Source of the DNA: Methylomonas sp.
GTDB taxonomy: Bacteria > Pseudomonadota > Gammaproteobacteria > Methylococcales > Methylomonadaceae
Length of the DNA: 64,000 bases
Direction: 5' to 3'
Assembly: GCF_023228165.1 (NCBI RefSeq)
Contig: NZ_JALOBS010000017.1
Location: 1 to 64,000 of the forward strand
The notes beneath the pieces were generated by a model, which was given only the letters and a program-made list of their open reading frames with translations, did not search any database and had not been told where the DNA came from. Position 1 is the stretch's first letter. The number at the start of each line of letters is the position of its first letter. Both the position numbers and the translations under genes were made by a program. This document shows, piece by piece, positions 1 to 8,832 of this stretch.

Positions 1-15
1 ATATAATGCGCAAAA

Positions 16-873
16 TCAAATGGTGGCAAAAGCGCCACTCGCCAATATTTGAATAAACGCATCCGCAAGGTCGCTGCGCGGAAGCGCCATTTTCAGATTT
101 CGCGATTTTACCCAATCTTCTTTTGCAATCGCGCAATCGCATATTCGCCAGATAAGTCCCGCCACATATTGTGCCGGCTCTTTTCTTTGTGTGCGCGTTT
201 TAACATTTTTCGGCTTTCGTCTTCCTTTTTTCGCACTTGGTGCAGCCGATTCTGCGGCACCAGAAACGCAGCAATCTTTCTCCATAACAAATCGCGCATT
301 TGCTGAGAATGATTCAAGGGAATGTAAAATGCGTTCAGATAAAATATTCTTCTGTTTTGGGCTTATCAGCACGATATTCGCGCGCAATGGTTTGCCTTCA
401 GCAAAATACCAGTTCGCATAATGATAAACGATTTGTGCTTCTATTTGCTGTGATATTCCTCTGACTCGCTGCGAATGCCCGATTTTAATACTGCTCGGCT
501 GATGCTCAATGACAATCTCGATTTCAAATAAAGTATCTGGATTTTCGCTCGCCATCTGCAAAAGCGGAATATCAATCTTATTATGTAGAAATTCGAATAA
601 ACGGTGTGCGTTTTTTATCGCGCCAGCAGCGGCAATCGCGCCATCATCGCAGCATAAGTCAGCAATTCCGCTTGCATAAACGCGAATGAAATTACTATTC
701 TCGTCTGGCAACTGTTTCTCTTCGAGAAAAGTATCTGTTTCCAACTGCCGAAGAATTCTCTGGAGTTGCGCGAGTAATGCTTGTTTACCCTGTATTTCGA
801 GTACGCAAAAGCCTAGACTGCGAAACGCGCAATCAAAACTTACAAATATTTTCCTGCGATTCGCACTCGACAT
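16..873 (-). CDS. RuvC-like Holliday junction resolvase (poxvirus A22 type)
   Basis: Predicted to cleave four-way DNA junctions so that replicated concatemeric viral genomes can be resolved. The 285-residue protein has the RNase-H-fold resolvase layout: Asp14 at the end of the first strand (FVSFD), Glu123 in VIEHQPS, then a C-terminal acidic cluster Asp268/Asp271 in RSDLADAF. This is the spacing of the A22R/RuvC family found in poxviruses and other nucleocytoviruses. A lysine/arginine-rich insert at about residues 215-231 is not typical of the core fold and may help bind DNA. The ATG lies in a short divergent intergenic region shared with the next gene on the plus strand. The family assignment rests on motifs; no structure or search was available. 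Confidence is high for the fold and moderate for the exact role. Confidence 0.8.
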   Translation of the reverse strand: MSSANRRKIFVSFDCAFRSLGFCVLEIQGKQALLAQLQRILRQLETDTFLEEKQLPDENSNFIRVYASGIADLCCDDGAIAAAGAIKNAHRLFEFLHNKIDIPLLQMASENPDTLFEIEIVIEHQPSSIKIGHSQRVRGISQQIEAQIVYHYANWYFAEGKPLRANIVLISPKQKNILSERILHSLESFSANARFVMEKDCCVSGAAESAAPSAKKGRRKPKNVKTRTQRKEPAQYVAGLIWRICDCAIAKEDWVKSRNLKMALPRSDLADAFIQILASGAFATI

Positions 874-879
874 TTTTTT
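873..879 (+). promoter_or_regulatory. T7 run in divergent intergenic region
   Basis: Seven T residues on the plus strand, about 42 nt before the ATG at 921, in the 47-bp gap between two divergent genes. No plus-strand gene ends nearby, so a terminator role is unlikely and a promoter role for the 921 gene is favoured. The following sequence (CGTTTTGAGC) also contains TTTTGA. Confidence 0.4.
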
Positions 880-920
880 CGTTTTGAGCGAAGTAATTGA
901 ATTTAAAATAGAGCGGCAGA

Positions 921-2027
921 ATGTCCAAATATTCGAGCGTATATGGTATGCAACTTATGGTAAATCGCGACGAAATCTCTAAAGGAGCGGCTATTTATGA
1001 TGTAGAGCATAAAATGGTCGCTAAATCATCAGTATTGGCAAAAAGTGCAGATTCTGTAGATATGCCGCCGCAGAAAAGTGCTGAAGAGAAACTCGCAGAT
1101 GCGCTTCAGCAAATAAGCAGCCGCATTGGGGTGAATATTGGCGAAACTCCATCAGTGACTGGAGAATCAGCCGCCGATGCGATTCGCGATAGCGAAACTT
1201 CGCCGAGTTCGCCGGAAGCTCTCCCGGAGGGGTCGGCGGAGCCTCGACCCCTTCGGGGGAGTTCTCGTGGTGTAATAGAGCCGTCCGCGAATTCCGCGGA
1301 AAATATTTCTATAAATACTTCGGAATTGCAACACGCAGATGATGATGCCCAAGAAGAAATGATAGATAGTACTTATTCAACGCAGTCATCGCCTGGTGGT
1401 GCAGTAGCGAAAAACGAATCGCCAGAATTCAGGTCCGCAACTATGGAACAAATTCGCCGCGGGCATGTTTCGAATGTCTTATCAAAAATGGATGGTTCTG
1501 CGATTTCTTTCGATGAAATTCGCCGCGACGATGATAAAGATATGATGCTCGAGGAAATAGATTCTCTTCTTGAAACACTCAAAGCAGATGAAGTTGATAC
1601 ATCGCGCGTTCCTAAAGTTACGCGATTGAGCGATTCTATTGATATTGAAAGTGTGCTGAAAATTCTTCGTCTCAAAAATGACAGAAAACGCTATTGCAGC
1701 ATTGCAGAGGATGTAATGCTTTTTGGTGCAGCTGGACTTGGTTATATATTCGATGGCGAGCGTGAATATTTCGGGCGCAGACCAAATATGAAAGGATACG
1801 ATAATAGTCTGCGAGTTAAACTGCGCCGAATGCGCCATGATACTTCGACCGTAATTAGCGATTTAATGCATGACATGAATATGAGCGCGGGCGCGAGAAT
1901 TCTTCTTGAATTAGTCCCAAGTATGCTTTTGTATGGCTACCAACATTCCGGCACAAAAGAAGAGAGCGAAACAGAAGACAAAAAAGAGGCAGAAAATCAT
2001 CTGCGCGATACAATGAGCAAAACATAG
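921..2027 (+). CDS. conserved nucleocytovirus protein, possibly virion-associated
   Basis: 368 residues. The N-terminal ~200 residues are acidic, Ser/Glu-rich and low in complexity, and hold one copy of the dispersed palindromic repeat (bases 1205-1264) read as a Pro/Gly/Arg/Ser-rich insert. The conserved-looking part is the C-terminal ~130 residues: a segment with FGAAGLGYIFDGEREYFGRR, then a basic helix (KLRRMRHDTSTVISDLM), then LLELVPSMLLYGYQ. That pattern recalls the DUF5767-like proteins shared by several nucleocytoviruses, some of them virion components; this is from memory and not verified. The tail is charged (KEESETEDKKEAE). No catalytic motif or membrane segment is visible. An HMM search would decide; failing that it remains a hypothetical protein. 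Confidence 0.6.
   Translation: MSKYSSVYGMQLMVNRDEISKGAAIYDVEHKMVAKSSVLAKSADSVDMPPQKSAEEKLADALQQISSRIGVNIGETPSVTGESAADAIRDSETSPSSPEALPEGSAEPRPLRGSSRGVIEPSANSAENISINTSELQHADDDAQEEMIDSTYSTQSSPGGAVAKNESPEFRSATMEQIRRGHVSNVLSKMDGSAISFDEIRRDDDKDMMLEEIDSLLETLKADEVDTSRVPKVTRLSDSIDIESVLKILRLKNDRKRYCSIAEDVMLFGAAGLGYIFDGEREYFGRRPNMKGYDNSLRVKLRRMRHDTSTVISDLMHDMNMSAGARILLELVPSMLLYGYQHSGTKEESETEDKKEAENHLRDTMSKT
1205..1264 (+). repeat. dispersed palindromic repeat copy A (in-gene)
   Basis: GC-rich copy of the dispersed family inside the 921-2027 gene, containing GAGTTCGCC, GGCGGAGCCTCGACCCC and the closing palindrome CCCCTTCGGGG. It keeps the frame and encodes a Glu/Pro/Arg/Ser-rich insert. Confidence 0.75.
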
Positions 2028-2058
2028 GCAATTTCGCCGAGCAAAAGGGGCAACTGGC

Positions 2059-2065
2059 TTTTTTT
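2059..2065 (+). terminator. T7 run after the 921-2027 gene
   Basis: Seven T residues 32 nt after the stop codon at 2027, before the TATA-type promoter of the next gene. ASFV mRNAs end in runs of seven T, so this is read as a terminator. Confidence 0.45.
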
Positions 2066-2116
2066 GCGGCGAAAAGCGGCAAAAGCAAGCGCGGAAAGCG
2101 TATTTTAATTTGAAAT

Positions 2117-2124
2117 TATATATA
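2117..2124 (+). promoter_or_regulatory. TATATATA late-type promoter of TBP-like gene
   Basis: TATATATA 16 nt before the ATG at 2141. The same element precedes other late-type genes in the window. ASFV late promoters carry TATA around the transcription start. Confidence 0.5.
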
Positions 2125-2140
2125 GCATTTAATAGGGAAT

Positions 2141-3541
2141 ATGAGTGAAACTAACGAACAGTGGTCAGACGATACATGCCAATTATTACAGCAATTTTTA
2201 GATGGAAGTAACAATACAGATTTATGCACCACTGCAGTCGCAAGTTCGCGCGAAGCGCTCCCACGGAGTGGTCGCGGCTCTGCCGCGCTCCACGCAGTGT
2301 CGCCGCCTCCGGCGGTGCTCGAGCCGAAGGCGAGTTTAGCGCCGCGAGTGAATACTTGTGGCACAATCGCGCCAAAAGCATGTCCTTTTGACGCACAAAA
2401 AATCGTCGCTGCGCAGGAAAACGATTCTAAATTGCCTTGTCTGCGCAAAGACGCAGCGGCGATTTCTGCAGAAATCGCCAAAATTCCCTCAACAAAAGAA
2501 GTATTTGATGCCGCAGCAAATTTAATAAATCCCGTGATATTGGAGAAATTCAGGCGTGATATTCACATCAATAGTCCATTATTTAGCGATTTAACGCCGA
2601 CTACATTTGGATTAAACGGCTGTTTCAAAGGCGTTCATTTCTCGGAGCAATATTTCATTTCCGAGATAGAACCGACAGAAGAATTTCCATTTGCGCAATG
2701 CAATTATGGACAAAAAATTCATCCATCATATACGCTGCCGGCGCCAAAGAAATCCACTGGACGCGGGCGCAAAAAGAAGCCGCGCCAAATGAAAAGCAGA
2801 ACAGTCCAAGGAAAAGATGGATACGCCGGAACTTGCTTTAATTCATCAATTCTCTTTGGTGTAAAATCGCAGCATTTCCCTGGATTAGTCTATAAGTTTA
2901 AAGTCTTCAGAACTGGGCAATTTGGAGTGCCTGGCATTAAGCCGGGTGTGATTGATGATACAATCGAATGCATATCGCGTTTGGGGGCTTATCTATTTGC
3001 GCAACTCAATAATGCCGCAAGTAAATCAGTAGAAAGTATTTCGCGCCCACCGCAAAATGATGCGCATACTCTCGAAGTGCTATTCATAACGCCGGTAATG
3101 AAGAATTACAAATTTAGAAGACTGTTGCCGAAATTCGGTGTTCTGCACTTGCAAACACTCTCGGCATTGCTTATCGCAGATAAAGAAAGGCAAACTGCCA
3201 TTGATGAAACAAATCGCGCGCAAACTCCAAAAATCTATTACATCAAACCAAATGGAGATGATGGCAAGGCGAAAGTATCCGTGAAATTCTCGACTCCTAT
3301 CTTCGGAAAGGCAAAAAAGACGACGCTCATAAACATCTTTATGGGCGGCAGAATTAATATTCTCGGCGCATATGATATCGACGCAACACAGCGAATTTGC
3401 GATTATCTTTGCGAAGTATTGACGAATCCTATTTGTTGCGCGAAAATCGGCGAAGTTCCGCAAGGAATCGGCGATACTTTCCGCGATTGGTTAAGGGAAA
3501 ATCCAACGACAGTCGGTGAATTATATCGTTTTCTATTCTGA
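2141..3541 (+). CDS. TATA-binding-protein-like transcription factor (ASFV B263R-type)
   Basis: 466-residue predicted initiation factor for the viral RNA polymerase. Two degenerate TBP-type repeats are visible: a basic lead-in (GRGRKKKPRQMKSRT) followed by FNSSILFGV and VFRTGQFGVPG, and near the C terminus INIFMGGRINILGAYDID, the 'F.sG.inilGa' pattern of TBP stirrup strands. Nucleocytoviruses encode divergent TBPs of this kind. Position supports the call: the gene sits next to a small membrane protein and the VETF-large gene, as B263R-B66L-G1340L do in ASFV. Residues ~35-65 come from a palindromic-repeat copy and should not belong to the fold. The stop codon TGA is the first part of a long hairpin (3539-3579). 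The family is likely; promoter specificity is unknown. Confidence 0.7.
   Translation: MSETNEQWSDDTCQLLQQFLDGSNNTDLCTTAVASSREALPRSGRGSAALHAVSPPPAVLEPKASLAPRVNTCGTIAPKACPFDAQKIVAAQENDSKLPCLRKDAAAISAEIAKIPSTKEVFDAAANLINPVILEKFRRDIHINSPLFSDLTPTTFGLNGCFKGVHFSEQYFISEIEPTEEFPFAQCNYGQKIHPSYTLPAPKKSTGRGRKKKPRQMKSRTVQGKDGYAGTCFNSSILFGVKSQHFPGLVYKFKVFRTGQFGVPGIKPGVIDDTIECISRLGAYLFAQLNNAASKSVESISRPPQNDAHTLEVLFITPVMKNYKFRRLLPKFGVLHLQTLSALLIADKERQTAIDETNRAQTPKIYYIKPNGDDGKAKVSVKFSTPIFGKAKKTTLINIFMGGRINILGAYDIDATQRICDYLCEVLTNPICCAKIGEVPQGIGDTFRDWLRENPTTVGELYRFLF
2242..2336 (+). repeat. dispersed palindromic repeat copy B (in-gene)
   Basis: Composite GC-rich copy near the 5' end of the TBP-like gene, with AAGTTCGCGCGAAGCGCTCC, GGTCGCGGCTCTGCCGCG and GCCGCCTCCGGCGG followed by CTCGAGCCGAAGGCGAGTT. 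It stays open in frame and gives an Arg/Ser/Pro/Ala-rich insert of about 30 residues. Confidence 0.7.
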
Positions 3542-3579
3542 AGGGGGGCGAAGCCGAGCGAGGCGAGAGCCCCCTTCAA
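3539..3579. repeat. long GC hairpin, left end of 0.4-kb element 1
   Basis: Near-perfect stem TGAAGGGGGGC...GCCCCCTTCA around a loop rich in GGCGAAGCC and GAGCGAGGCGAG. The TGA of the stem is the stop codon of the TBP-like gene. Its partner hairpin at 3891-3946 lies in inverted orientation. Confidence 0.75.
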
Positions 3580-3890
3580 CCGCCATTCCAGATTATCATT
3601 GCCACAATTTTATTTTTTGTAGATTCGCATTTGTTCGCAAAGTGTTCGCAGTTATTTGGATTATTTGCATAGAATTTCAAGAGAAACGCGTGCAAATAGC
3701 GAATCGCACATTTTTTTGAGGAAAATATATTCGCGCCAGATTAATCACTTTACATTTTTTGTGTAATTTCCTTTGAAATCATTTCAAATCAATACAAACA
3801 AATGCGAATATTCTGCGAACAATGCGCGACAAACTTCGCAAAAAATAAAAAGTTTGTCTCCGTAGCATTTCTCGCAATTTTCAGAGGGGG

Positions 3891-3946
3891 TTGAAGGAGG
3901 ACGAAGCTCCGCCGAAGGCGTCGAGGCTTTGCGCGTCCCCCTTCAA
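3891..3946. repeat. long GC hairpin, right end of 0.4-kb element 1
   Basis: Stem TTGAAGGAGGACG...CGTCCCCCTTCAA with one mismatch, loop GAAGCTCCGCCGAAGGCG followed by TCGAGGCTTTGCG. The minus-strand gene 3943-4251 uses the TGA in its right arm as stop. Confidence 0.75.
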
Positions 3947-4251
3947 AGAATATCCTGATTTGTTAGAAATTCCGCGACAGAAAATAGCAGAACAACGATA
4001 AACGCCTGAATCATCAACCCATAATTTGTCACGAAATACCCATCAAGCGCGCCATTTATGCGCGAAATCACTTTTCGCTCGAAGACATCAGAGAAGACGA
4101 ATATAACAATGATAAAAAGAATAACTACTAATTTAATCCGCATTGATGAAACTGCATCGCCCAGAATCGCAATCAAACTATCACCATGCTTATCTTTGCG
4201 CTTTTGCGACTGCGCTGAAGCAACTGCCATAATCGGATCTGAATCTGCCAT
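3943..4251 (-). CDS. small two-helix membrane protein (position of ASFV B66L)
   Basis: 102 residues with two hydrophobic helices, at about 40-54 (LVVILFIIVIFVFSD) and 77-95 (YGLMIQAFIVVLLFSVAEF), joined by a loop with VFERKVISRINGALDGY. The N terminus is hydrophilic and basic (QSQKRKDKHGD). It is likely a viral membrane or endoplasmic-reticulum protein. It lies 2 bp downstream of the VETF-large gene on the same strand, with convergent TBP on the other side. ASFV has the small gene B66L in exactly this slot; positional equivalence is clear, homology is not tested. The C terminus ends where the repeat hairpin begins, so the last residues may have been changed by that insertion. Confidence 0.65.
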   Translation of the reverse strand: MADSDPIMAVASAQSQKRKDKHGDSLIAILGDAVSSMRIKLVVILFIIVIFVFSDVFERKVISRINGALDGYFVTNYGLMIQAFIVVLLFSVAEFLTNQDIL

Positions 4252-4253
4252 CC

Positions 4254-7200
4254 TCAGTATTTAACGGCGAGAAGAGAAGTGACTCGCTGCCCGAATTCAA
4301 TTCTATATATAAGTATCATTTCATTCGGGCGACTAATAAATTGCAAAGGAGAGATGAATGACAACGATATATTTTCGCTTTTATTGCGATTAATAATCAG
4401 CGCTCGCCGCAATGGGTTTTCTATATCTCGCGCGAGAAAATCAACGAGAACTTCTAAATCAGCCGCGATTTTCAGGCGATTGCCAACGCAATGAGAAAGC
4501 GTAAGTCCAGCGGCTTTCATCACTTTCGCGTTGACATCTTCTACGCGACACGCAATAATCGTGTTATCCAATGCCGCTGGAATTTCATCTTGCGGAATTT
4601 TGATTGTGATTTTTTTCGCGATTTGTAAAAGTGCTTCTCGCCGAGATGAATTATCCATTTCAAGAAGATTTACAATCTCAACGTTATCAAAGTCAAATAC
4701 GCCAGTTTCCAGCATTTCGCGCACCGTACGCAATCCGCCGCCATTCTCTGTCTTTGCGAGAAGCTTATTTTGAATCTGCGTAAAATCATCAGGGAAATGC
4801 TCAAGAATAGTGCGCAATTCGCGAGAAATCGCGTTCTCATCTTTGCCGGATTCGAATAGCGCGATTAATTCCTCGCGAATCTTGACATTCCTCTGCGTTC
4901 CCATGTAGTGCGAGAATTCAGTCAAGAATAAGTCATATTGATAATTTAAGTATTGCGCTCGATTGCTGAATAAAGTGCGAACATCCGCAGCCAATGATAA
5001 TACAGCTGAAATATTGCCAGAAGATTGGCTACTCTGCAGGAGTTCCCCAATCGCACGCGGGTCGATTGCGAATTCTTTTTTTGGTAAAGATTCGGGGACA
5101 TTGTCATCGTATTCCGAGAAATAAGCAAAGCCGAGTGATGTTTCGAATGCGATTGGCTTTTCTTTGCAATAAATCAGCGCGTTTACTGCGATTCGCCGAT
5201 ATGCCGCTGGCAATCGCTGAATTCGCGCATTGATATCATTAATAAGTGTAATATTCGCCGACGCTTTCACGGCGTCGACAGTTGGCGATTGCTTATCATC
5301 CGCTTTTGGAATGCCCTGAATCGGCTGTGAATATTCGATTGGTAAATAAGCGGGCTTATCTTTGTACCTGCAAAGAATGCCGTAGCACAATCCGCGAATT
5401 CCTATGTATTGCCGCAGGATTTCTATATCGCTAAAACTCTTCAAAAGTGCCAAATCAATCGTCGTTGTTGCAACGCGCCCTTCTATTGACTTTTTTATGG
5501 TTTGTAAGATGAATTTCGCAGCGGAATGCGGAAGAAAGTGGTTGAAAATCGCGCCCGAACGATGGTAAGCAATATTATCAATTTCGTAAATAGGATAATA
5601 TTCCGGCTCACTCATTTTCGTTTTCATCTTTAGGATAAATAGCCCAAATGGAGTCGCATCGGAAATATGCCCACTTTTCACGGCGTTAATAATCGCCGGC
5701 GGAATTACGAGATGCGGCGGCACACTATCAGCCCCGCTATCAAAATAATAAACTACTGCAACGCCGAATATTGCGAAAACCGCGTCAATCAGCAGTTCGC
5801 GCAAAAACTCGTGGGACATTTTTTGCGGCGGAAAGTTGCCGCAGATTTCGCATTCGCGCAGAATTTCAACGAGATATCCCTCAAGCGCGCGACTATTAAT
5901 GAAATGCGCCCTCGCGATTCCGCCGGCGAGCGTTTCAAAATTGATAGTTTTGCCAAGTGCGGCAATTATTTTCTTCATCAAATCATTCGGCGTCAAATCT
6001 AAAATCCCTGAAAATGTAAGAATCGGTCCCATTTCTTGAGTCATTCCATAAATGCAAAGAGAATGGGACGGATTTTCTGCCGAAATCGCCTCCAGAATGG
6101 ATTCGCGAATACGCCCCGGCGGCAATTTCGAAATGCGCGCCGGCTCTAATTCTTTGCCATAATCCATAACATGGCGCGAAGAAATCGGCAATGAACCTTC
6201 GTAGATATGCTTATCAATACATACTACATTAATCTGCCCTTTGGCTGTTGTGCCCTGTGGCAAGAGTTTCTTGCAGCAAGGAAGACAATATTTTTTCGGG
6301 TGAAATCCAACGAGAAAAGACAAATGCGGATAATTCGCAGATGGGCATTCATAAAACGCTGGCTTTTTCGTTGTAAAATTCCAGTACTTCACGAGTTTCG
6401 CAAGAGATGATTTTGGCATTCGCGAGACTTCATCTTCGCTATAGATGATTGGTTGTCGCGGATTCTGGCAGAGTATTGAATAATCATCAGTACTGCCGTG
6501 TTTTTTAAGATTAAATAGCTCCGGGTCTTGCTCATGAAGGCGTTTAATGCGGCGAATAGTAGTTTTTTCGGAGATATCGCCGCGATGAATGCCATCTTTC
6601 TCCGCTAAATCCGCGGCAATATCCGCAACAAGAGTGATAATAAATCCAAAGAATATGCCGAATTCGCGCTCATGAATATCGTAAATATTGATGCGCACGT
6701 CTGTCGAGCGATTAATAATGCGCATAACGCGCCCCTGATAATGTTGCATCCATTTTTGTTTTATTGTCGCGTTCGAAAGATAAGCATAATAATTGTTTAT
6801 CGGCATTCCAACAGCGTCTATAATCTGCGAAAGAAGTGAGTGGTCGAATTTATACATCCCCTTCGAAAAGAGAAATTCATAGAAATCCGCCACAATAGCA
6901 CGAACAGAGATAGAAGTCTTATAATACACTATATTCGCGCGAATGTATTCATCGAATTTCGCCTTGAGCATGCGGAATTGTTTTGCACTCATCGCGTGTG
7001 CCCAGATAATTGACGCAGTCAACGCCGTGTATGTGATATTTTTCGAAGAGATAGGAATTAAGCGCGCGCTTCCGCCGGGAAATACGAGACTATTAAAAGA
7101 GTTTATATTTGCGATTACTTGCGCAGTGTGGAACTTAAAGAATTTCGTTGCATCGGCGAATTGCATTTTATCTTCATCTGCCCACGATGCAACAACGAAG

Positions 7201-8795
7201 TATCGCCCATCCGCTTGAATGTTGAGAAATACGAAACTCCCACTGCCGCCAGACCCGCTATAGCGCGAAATATCTTCGATTTTGCCAGTGGCGATTACAA
7301 CAGTCAATCCAGTTTCGAGAATAGCAATATTCGGAAACTTAATTGTGCCGATGTGCGTAACTTCGGACGTTTTTCTCAATTTGCGCAAAAGAAAATATCC
7401 GATTTTCCCTTGCTGCTCTATTTCAGTTCGGGCGCGAATTTCCATAATACTTCCTGCGCATTCAAGAAGGTCGAACAAAATCCGAATATTAACCGGAAAT
7501 GTATGATGAATAACAGTCGTTACAACCGCGCTCGTCAAAACAACCGAAAGATGCAGTTTTTCTGGCGGCGTTTTTGCGGCGATTTGATGTGTATGCTCGA
7601 TAATCTTGCGTTCTGTGTCAAGCCATAATCTCAGTGAATAAGCAGATGGCGCCAAATCAGGATAAATCGAAGAAAGCGCCATTTCATTTGCGACGAATTC
7701 CTTAAAGCAATCGCGCTGAAAATGCGCCCAATATTTGACAATAAAGCCGAAATAGATTAAATCGAATTGATAAGTATCGTCTATAATTTGGCGAATCTCG
7801 CTGATGGCTTGCCAAGTGTATGATGCCAAATCAATTGCGACGTAATGCGTATATCTTGTGGCAAATACTGGCATCATTTTCTCATACGCTTCAATGCGCA
7901 ACGATTCGCGCGCGGCATAAATGCTCCTGTCAATCGGCATTCCAAAATAGAGAGAATTGTCTTCTTTTGGGGGATTCAACAAGTCAAGAACATTTATTGG
8001 GATGCGCGCGCCATTCAGAAATATCGCATATGGCGCGATTGCTGTGGCATTTCGTGAGACTTCATCAAGCGCGGATAAATGAATGCGATAAACAGGAATA
8101 TTCGCCGCAACAGAGAATTTCATTTTGACATCCATAAATGAATCCTCCGCGAAAATGGGAATATCGAAGATAAAAGTTATTCCGCCAGCGGCGAATGTCG
8201 CAGCGGCGCTTTCCGCTGTTGGGCGCGTTGTGATGATATCCGCGGTGCGAATTTGCTTAGTTTTTGCCGCCGCAGTTTCTTCGCGCTCGATAAGATTTTC
8301 TATTTGCGCGATTTCTTCAGTGGTTTCTTCTTCTGTGCGTTGTTGCCCGTCAATCGCAGTGGAAATATCGGATAATTCGGCGCCGCCTGATATTGTGGGG
8401 ATGGATTGTTTTTTATTTTGCGCCAATCCAATCGTGGCTTTCCAATCGCTGCCGTAAAATTTCTTTAGAGTCGAAATCGCATCTTCGCCAATATGCGCAT
8501 TTATTTTGCTTTCTTCGCCGCCATCACGAAGGAAAGATTCAATGCGAATAAGAGCATTCCTTACGCCAACAGGAACACTCCCAATAAAAATATATAGGTG
8601 CCAATTTGGCGAGTGTTCGGCGAAGCCTCGCTCGCGAAGCGAGTGTTCGGCGAAGCCTCGCTCGCGAAGCGAGTGTTCGGCGAAGCCTCGCTCGCGAAGC
8701 GAGTGTTCGCTTTTTGGATTAATGAGCCGGATGATTACCGGATTTGTAGTCGTGCTGAATTGCGGCGTTGCTAAAAGAAAATCTTCGTTTGGCAT
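4254..8795 (-). CDS. early transcription factor large subunit-like protein (VETF-L; ASFV G1340L / poxvirus A7 type)
   Basis: 1513 residues (ASFV G1340L has 1340). Predicted to recognise early promoters with the viral RNA polymerase and to be packaged in virions. The signature is in the middle: RQPIIY, then YWNFTTKKPAFYECP, then HPKKYCLPCCKK with Cys837/840/841, a cysteine-rich block conserved across nucleocytovirus VETF-L proteins. The gene is divergent from a metalloprotease gene and close to DNA polymerase, as in ASFV. Near the N terminus three perfect copies of a 10-residue unit (EHSLRERGFA), encoded by 30-bp tandem repeats at 8611-8709, interrupt otherwise ordinary sequence and are probably a repeat insertion. 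The start ATG is 11 nt from the symmetrical TATA element at 8807-8818. Family likely; no enzymatic motif is claimed. Confidence 0.72.
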   Translation of the reverse strand: MPNEDFLLATPQFSTTTNPVIIRLINPKSEHSLRERGFAEHSLRERGFAEHSLRERGFAEHSPNWHLYIFIGSVPVGVRNALIRIESFLRDGGEESKINAHIGEDAISTLKKFYGSDWKATIGLAQNKKQSIPTISGGAELSDISTAIDGQQRTEEETTEEIAQIENLIEREETAAAKTKQIRTADIITTRPTAESAAATFAAGGITFIFDIPIFAEDSFMDVKMKFSVAANIPVYRIHLSALDEVSRNATAIAPYAIFLNGARIPINVLDLLNPPKEDNSLYFGMPIDRSIYAARESLRIEAYEKMMPVFATRYTHYVAIDLASYTWQAISEIRQIIDDTYQFDLIYFGFIVKYWAHFQRDCFKEFVANEMALSSIYPDLAPSAYSLRLWLDTERKIIEHTHQIAAKTPPEKLHLSVVLTSAVVTTVIHHTFPVNIRILFDLLECAGSIMEIRARTEIEQQGKIGYFLLRKLRKTSEVTHIGTIKFPNIAILETGLTVVIATGKIEDISRYSGSGGSGSFVFLNIQADGRYFVVASWADEDKMQFADATKFFKFHTAQVIANINSFNSLVFPGGSARLIPISSKNITYTALTASIIWAHAMSAKQFRMLKAKFDEYIRANIVYYKTSISVRAIVADFYEFLFSKGMYKFDHSLLSQIIDAVGMPINNYYAYLSNATIKQKWMQHYQGRVMRIINRSTDVRINIYDIHEREFGIFFGFIITLVADIAADLAEKDGIHRGDISEKTTIRRIKRLHEQDPELFNLKKHGSTDDYSILCQNPRQPIIYSEDEVSRMPKSSLAKLVKYWNFTTKKPAFYECPSANYPHLSFLVGFHPKKYCLPCCKKLLPQGTTAKGQINVVCIDKHIYEGSLPISSRHVMDYGKELEPARISKLPPGRIRESILEAISAENPSHSLCIYGMTQEMGPILTFSGILDLTPNDLMKKIIAALGKTINFETLAGGIARAHFINSRALEGYLVEILRECEICGNFPPQKMSHEFLRELLIDAVFAIFGVAVVYYFDSGADSVPPHLVIPPAIINAVKSGHISDATPFGLFILKMKTKMSEPEYYPIYEIDNIAYHRSGAIFNHFLPHSAAKFILQTIKKSIEGRVATTTIDLALLKSFSDIEILRQYIGIRGLCYGILCRYKDKPAYLPIEYSQPIQGIPKADDKQSPTVDAVKASANITLINDINARIQRLPAAYRRIAVNALIYCKEKPIAFETSLGFAYFSEYDDNVPESLPKKEFAIDPRAIGELLQSSQSSGNISAVLSLAADVRTLFSNRAQYLNYQYDLFLTEFSHYMGTQRNVKIREELIALFESGKDENAISRELRTILEHFPDDFTQIQNKLLAKTENGGGLRTVREMLETGVFDFDNVEIVNLLEMDNSSRREALLQIAKKITIKIPQDEIPAALDNTIIACRVEDVNAKVMKAAGLTLSHCVGNRLKIAADLEVLVDFLARDIENPLRRALIINRNKSENISLSFISPLQFISRPNEMILIYRIEFGQRVTSLLAVKY
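8611..8709. repeat. three tandem 30-bp units of the dispersed repeat (in VETF-L)
   Basis: Units at 8611-8640, 8641-8670 and 8671-8700 are identical, followed by GAGTGTTCG. Each contains GGCGAAGCC and the hairpin CTCGCGAAGCGAG. The length is a multiple of three, so the host gene stays in frame. Confidence 0.95.
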
Positions 8796-8806
8796 AATAT
8801 TGACGA

Positions 8807-8818
8807 TTTATATATAAA
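8807..8818. promoter_or_regulatory. palindromic bidirectional TATA promoter
   Basis: TTTATATATAAA, a perfect 12-bp palindrome, in the 37-bp gap between divergent VETF-L (ATG at 8795) and metalloprotease (ATG at 8833). It presumably drives both genes late. Confidence 0.6.
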
Positions 8819-8832
8819 ACTTTATCATTCCT

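Larger units (their letters stand above)
3539..3946. mobile_element. candidate MITE-like element 1 (hairpin-bounded, non-coding)
   Basis: About 408 bp between the stop codons of two convergent genes. Each end is a 40-56 bp hairpin with TGAAGG-type arms, and both flanking genes use a TGA inside those arms. The ~310-bp centre is AT-rich with no credible gene. It holds T7 at 3711-3717, a T6 run near 3757, and stretches such as ATACAAACAAATGCGAAT and CTGCGAACAATGCGCGA that resemble the centre of the second element at 34317-34772. No transposase is present, so any mobility would be in trans. A paired-terminator structure is the alternative reading. Confidence 0.5.

Noticed and set aside
8611..8709. 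CRISPR-like array
   Set aside because: Units are contiguous with no spacers, coding and in frame; no cas genes.
8506..8817. Plus-strand open frame across the triple 30-bp repeat (reads CSAKPRSRSE repeats)
   Set aside because: Shadow of the VETF-L gene; openness is due to the stop-poor repeat.
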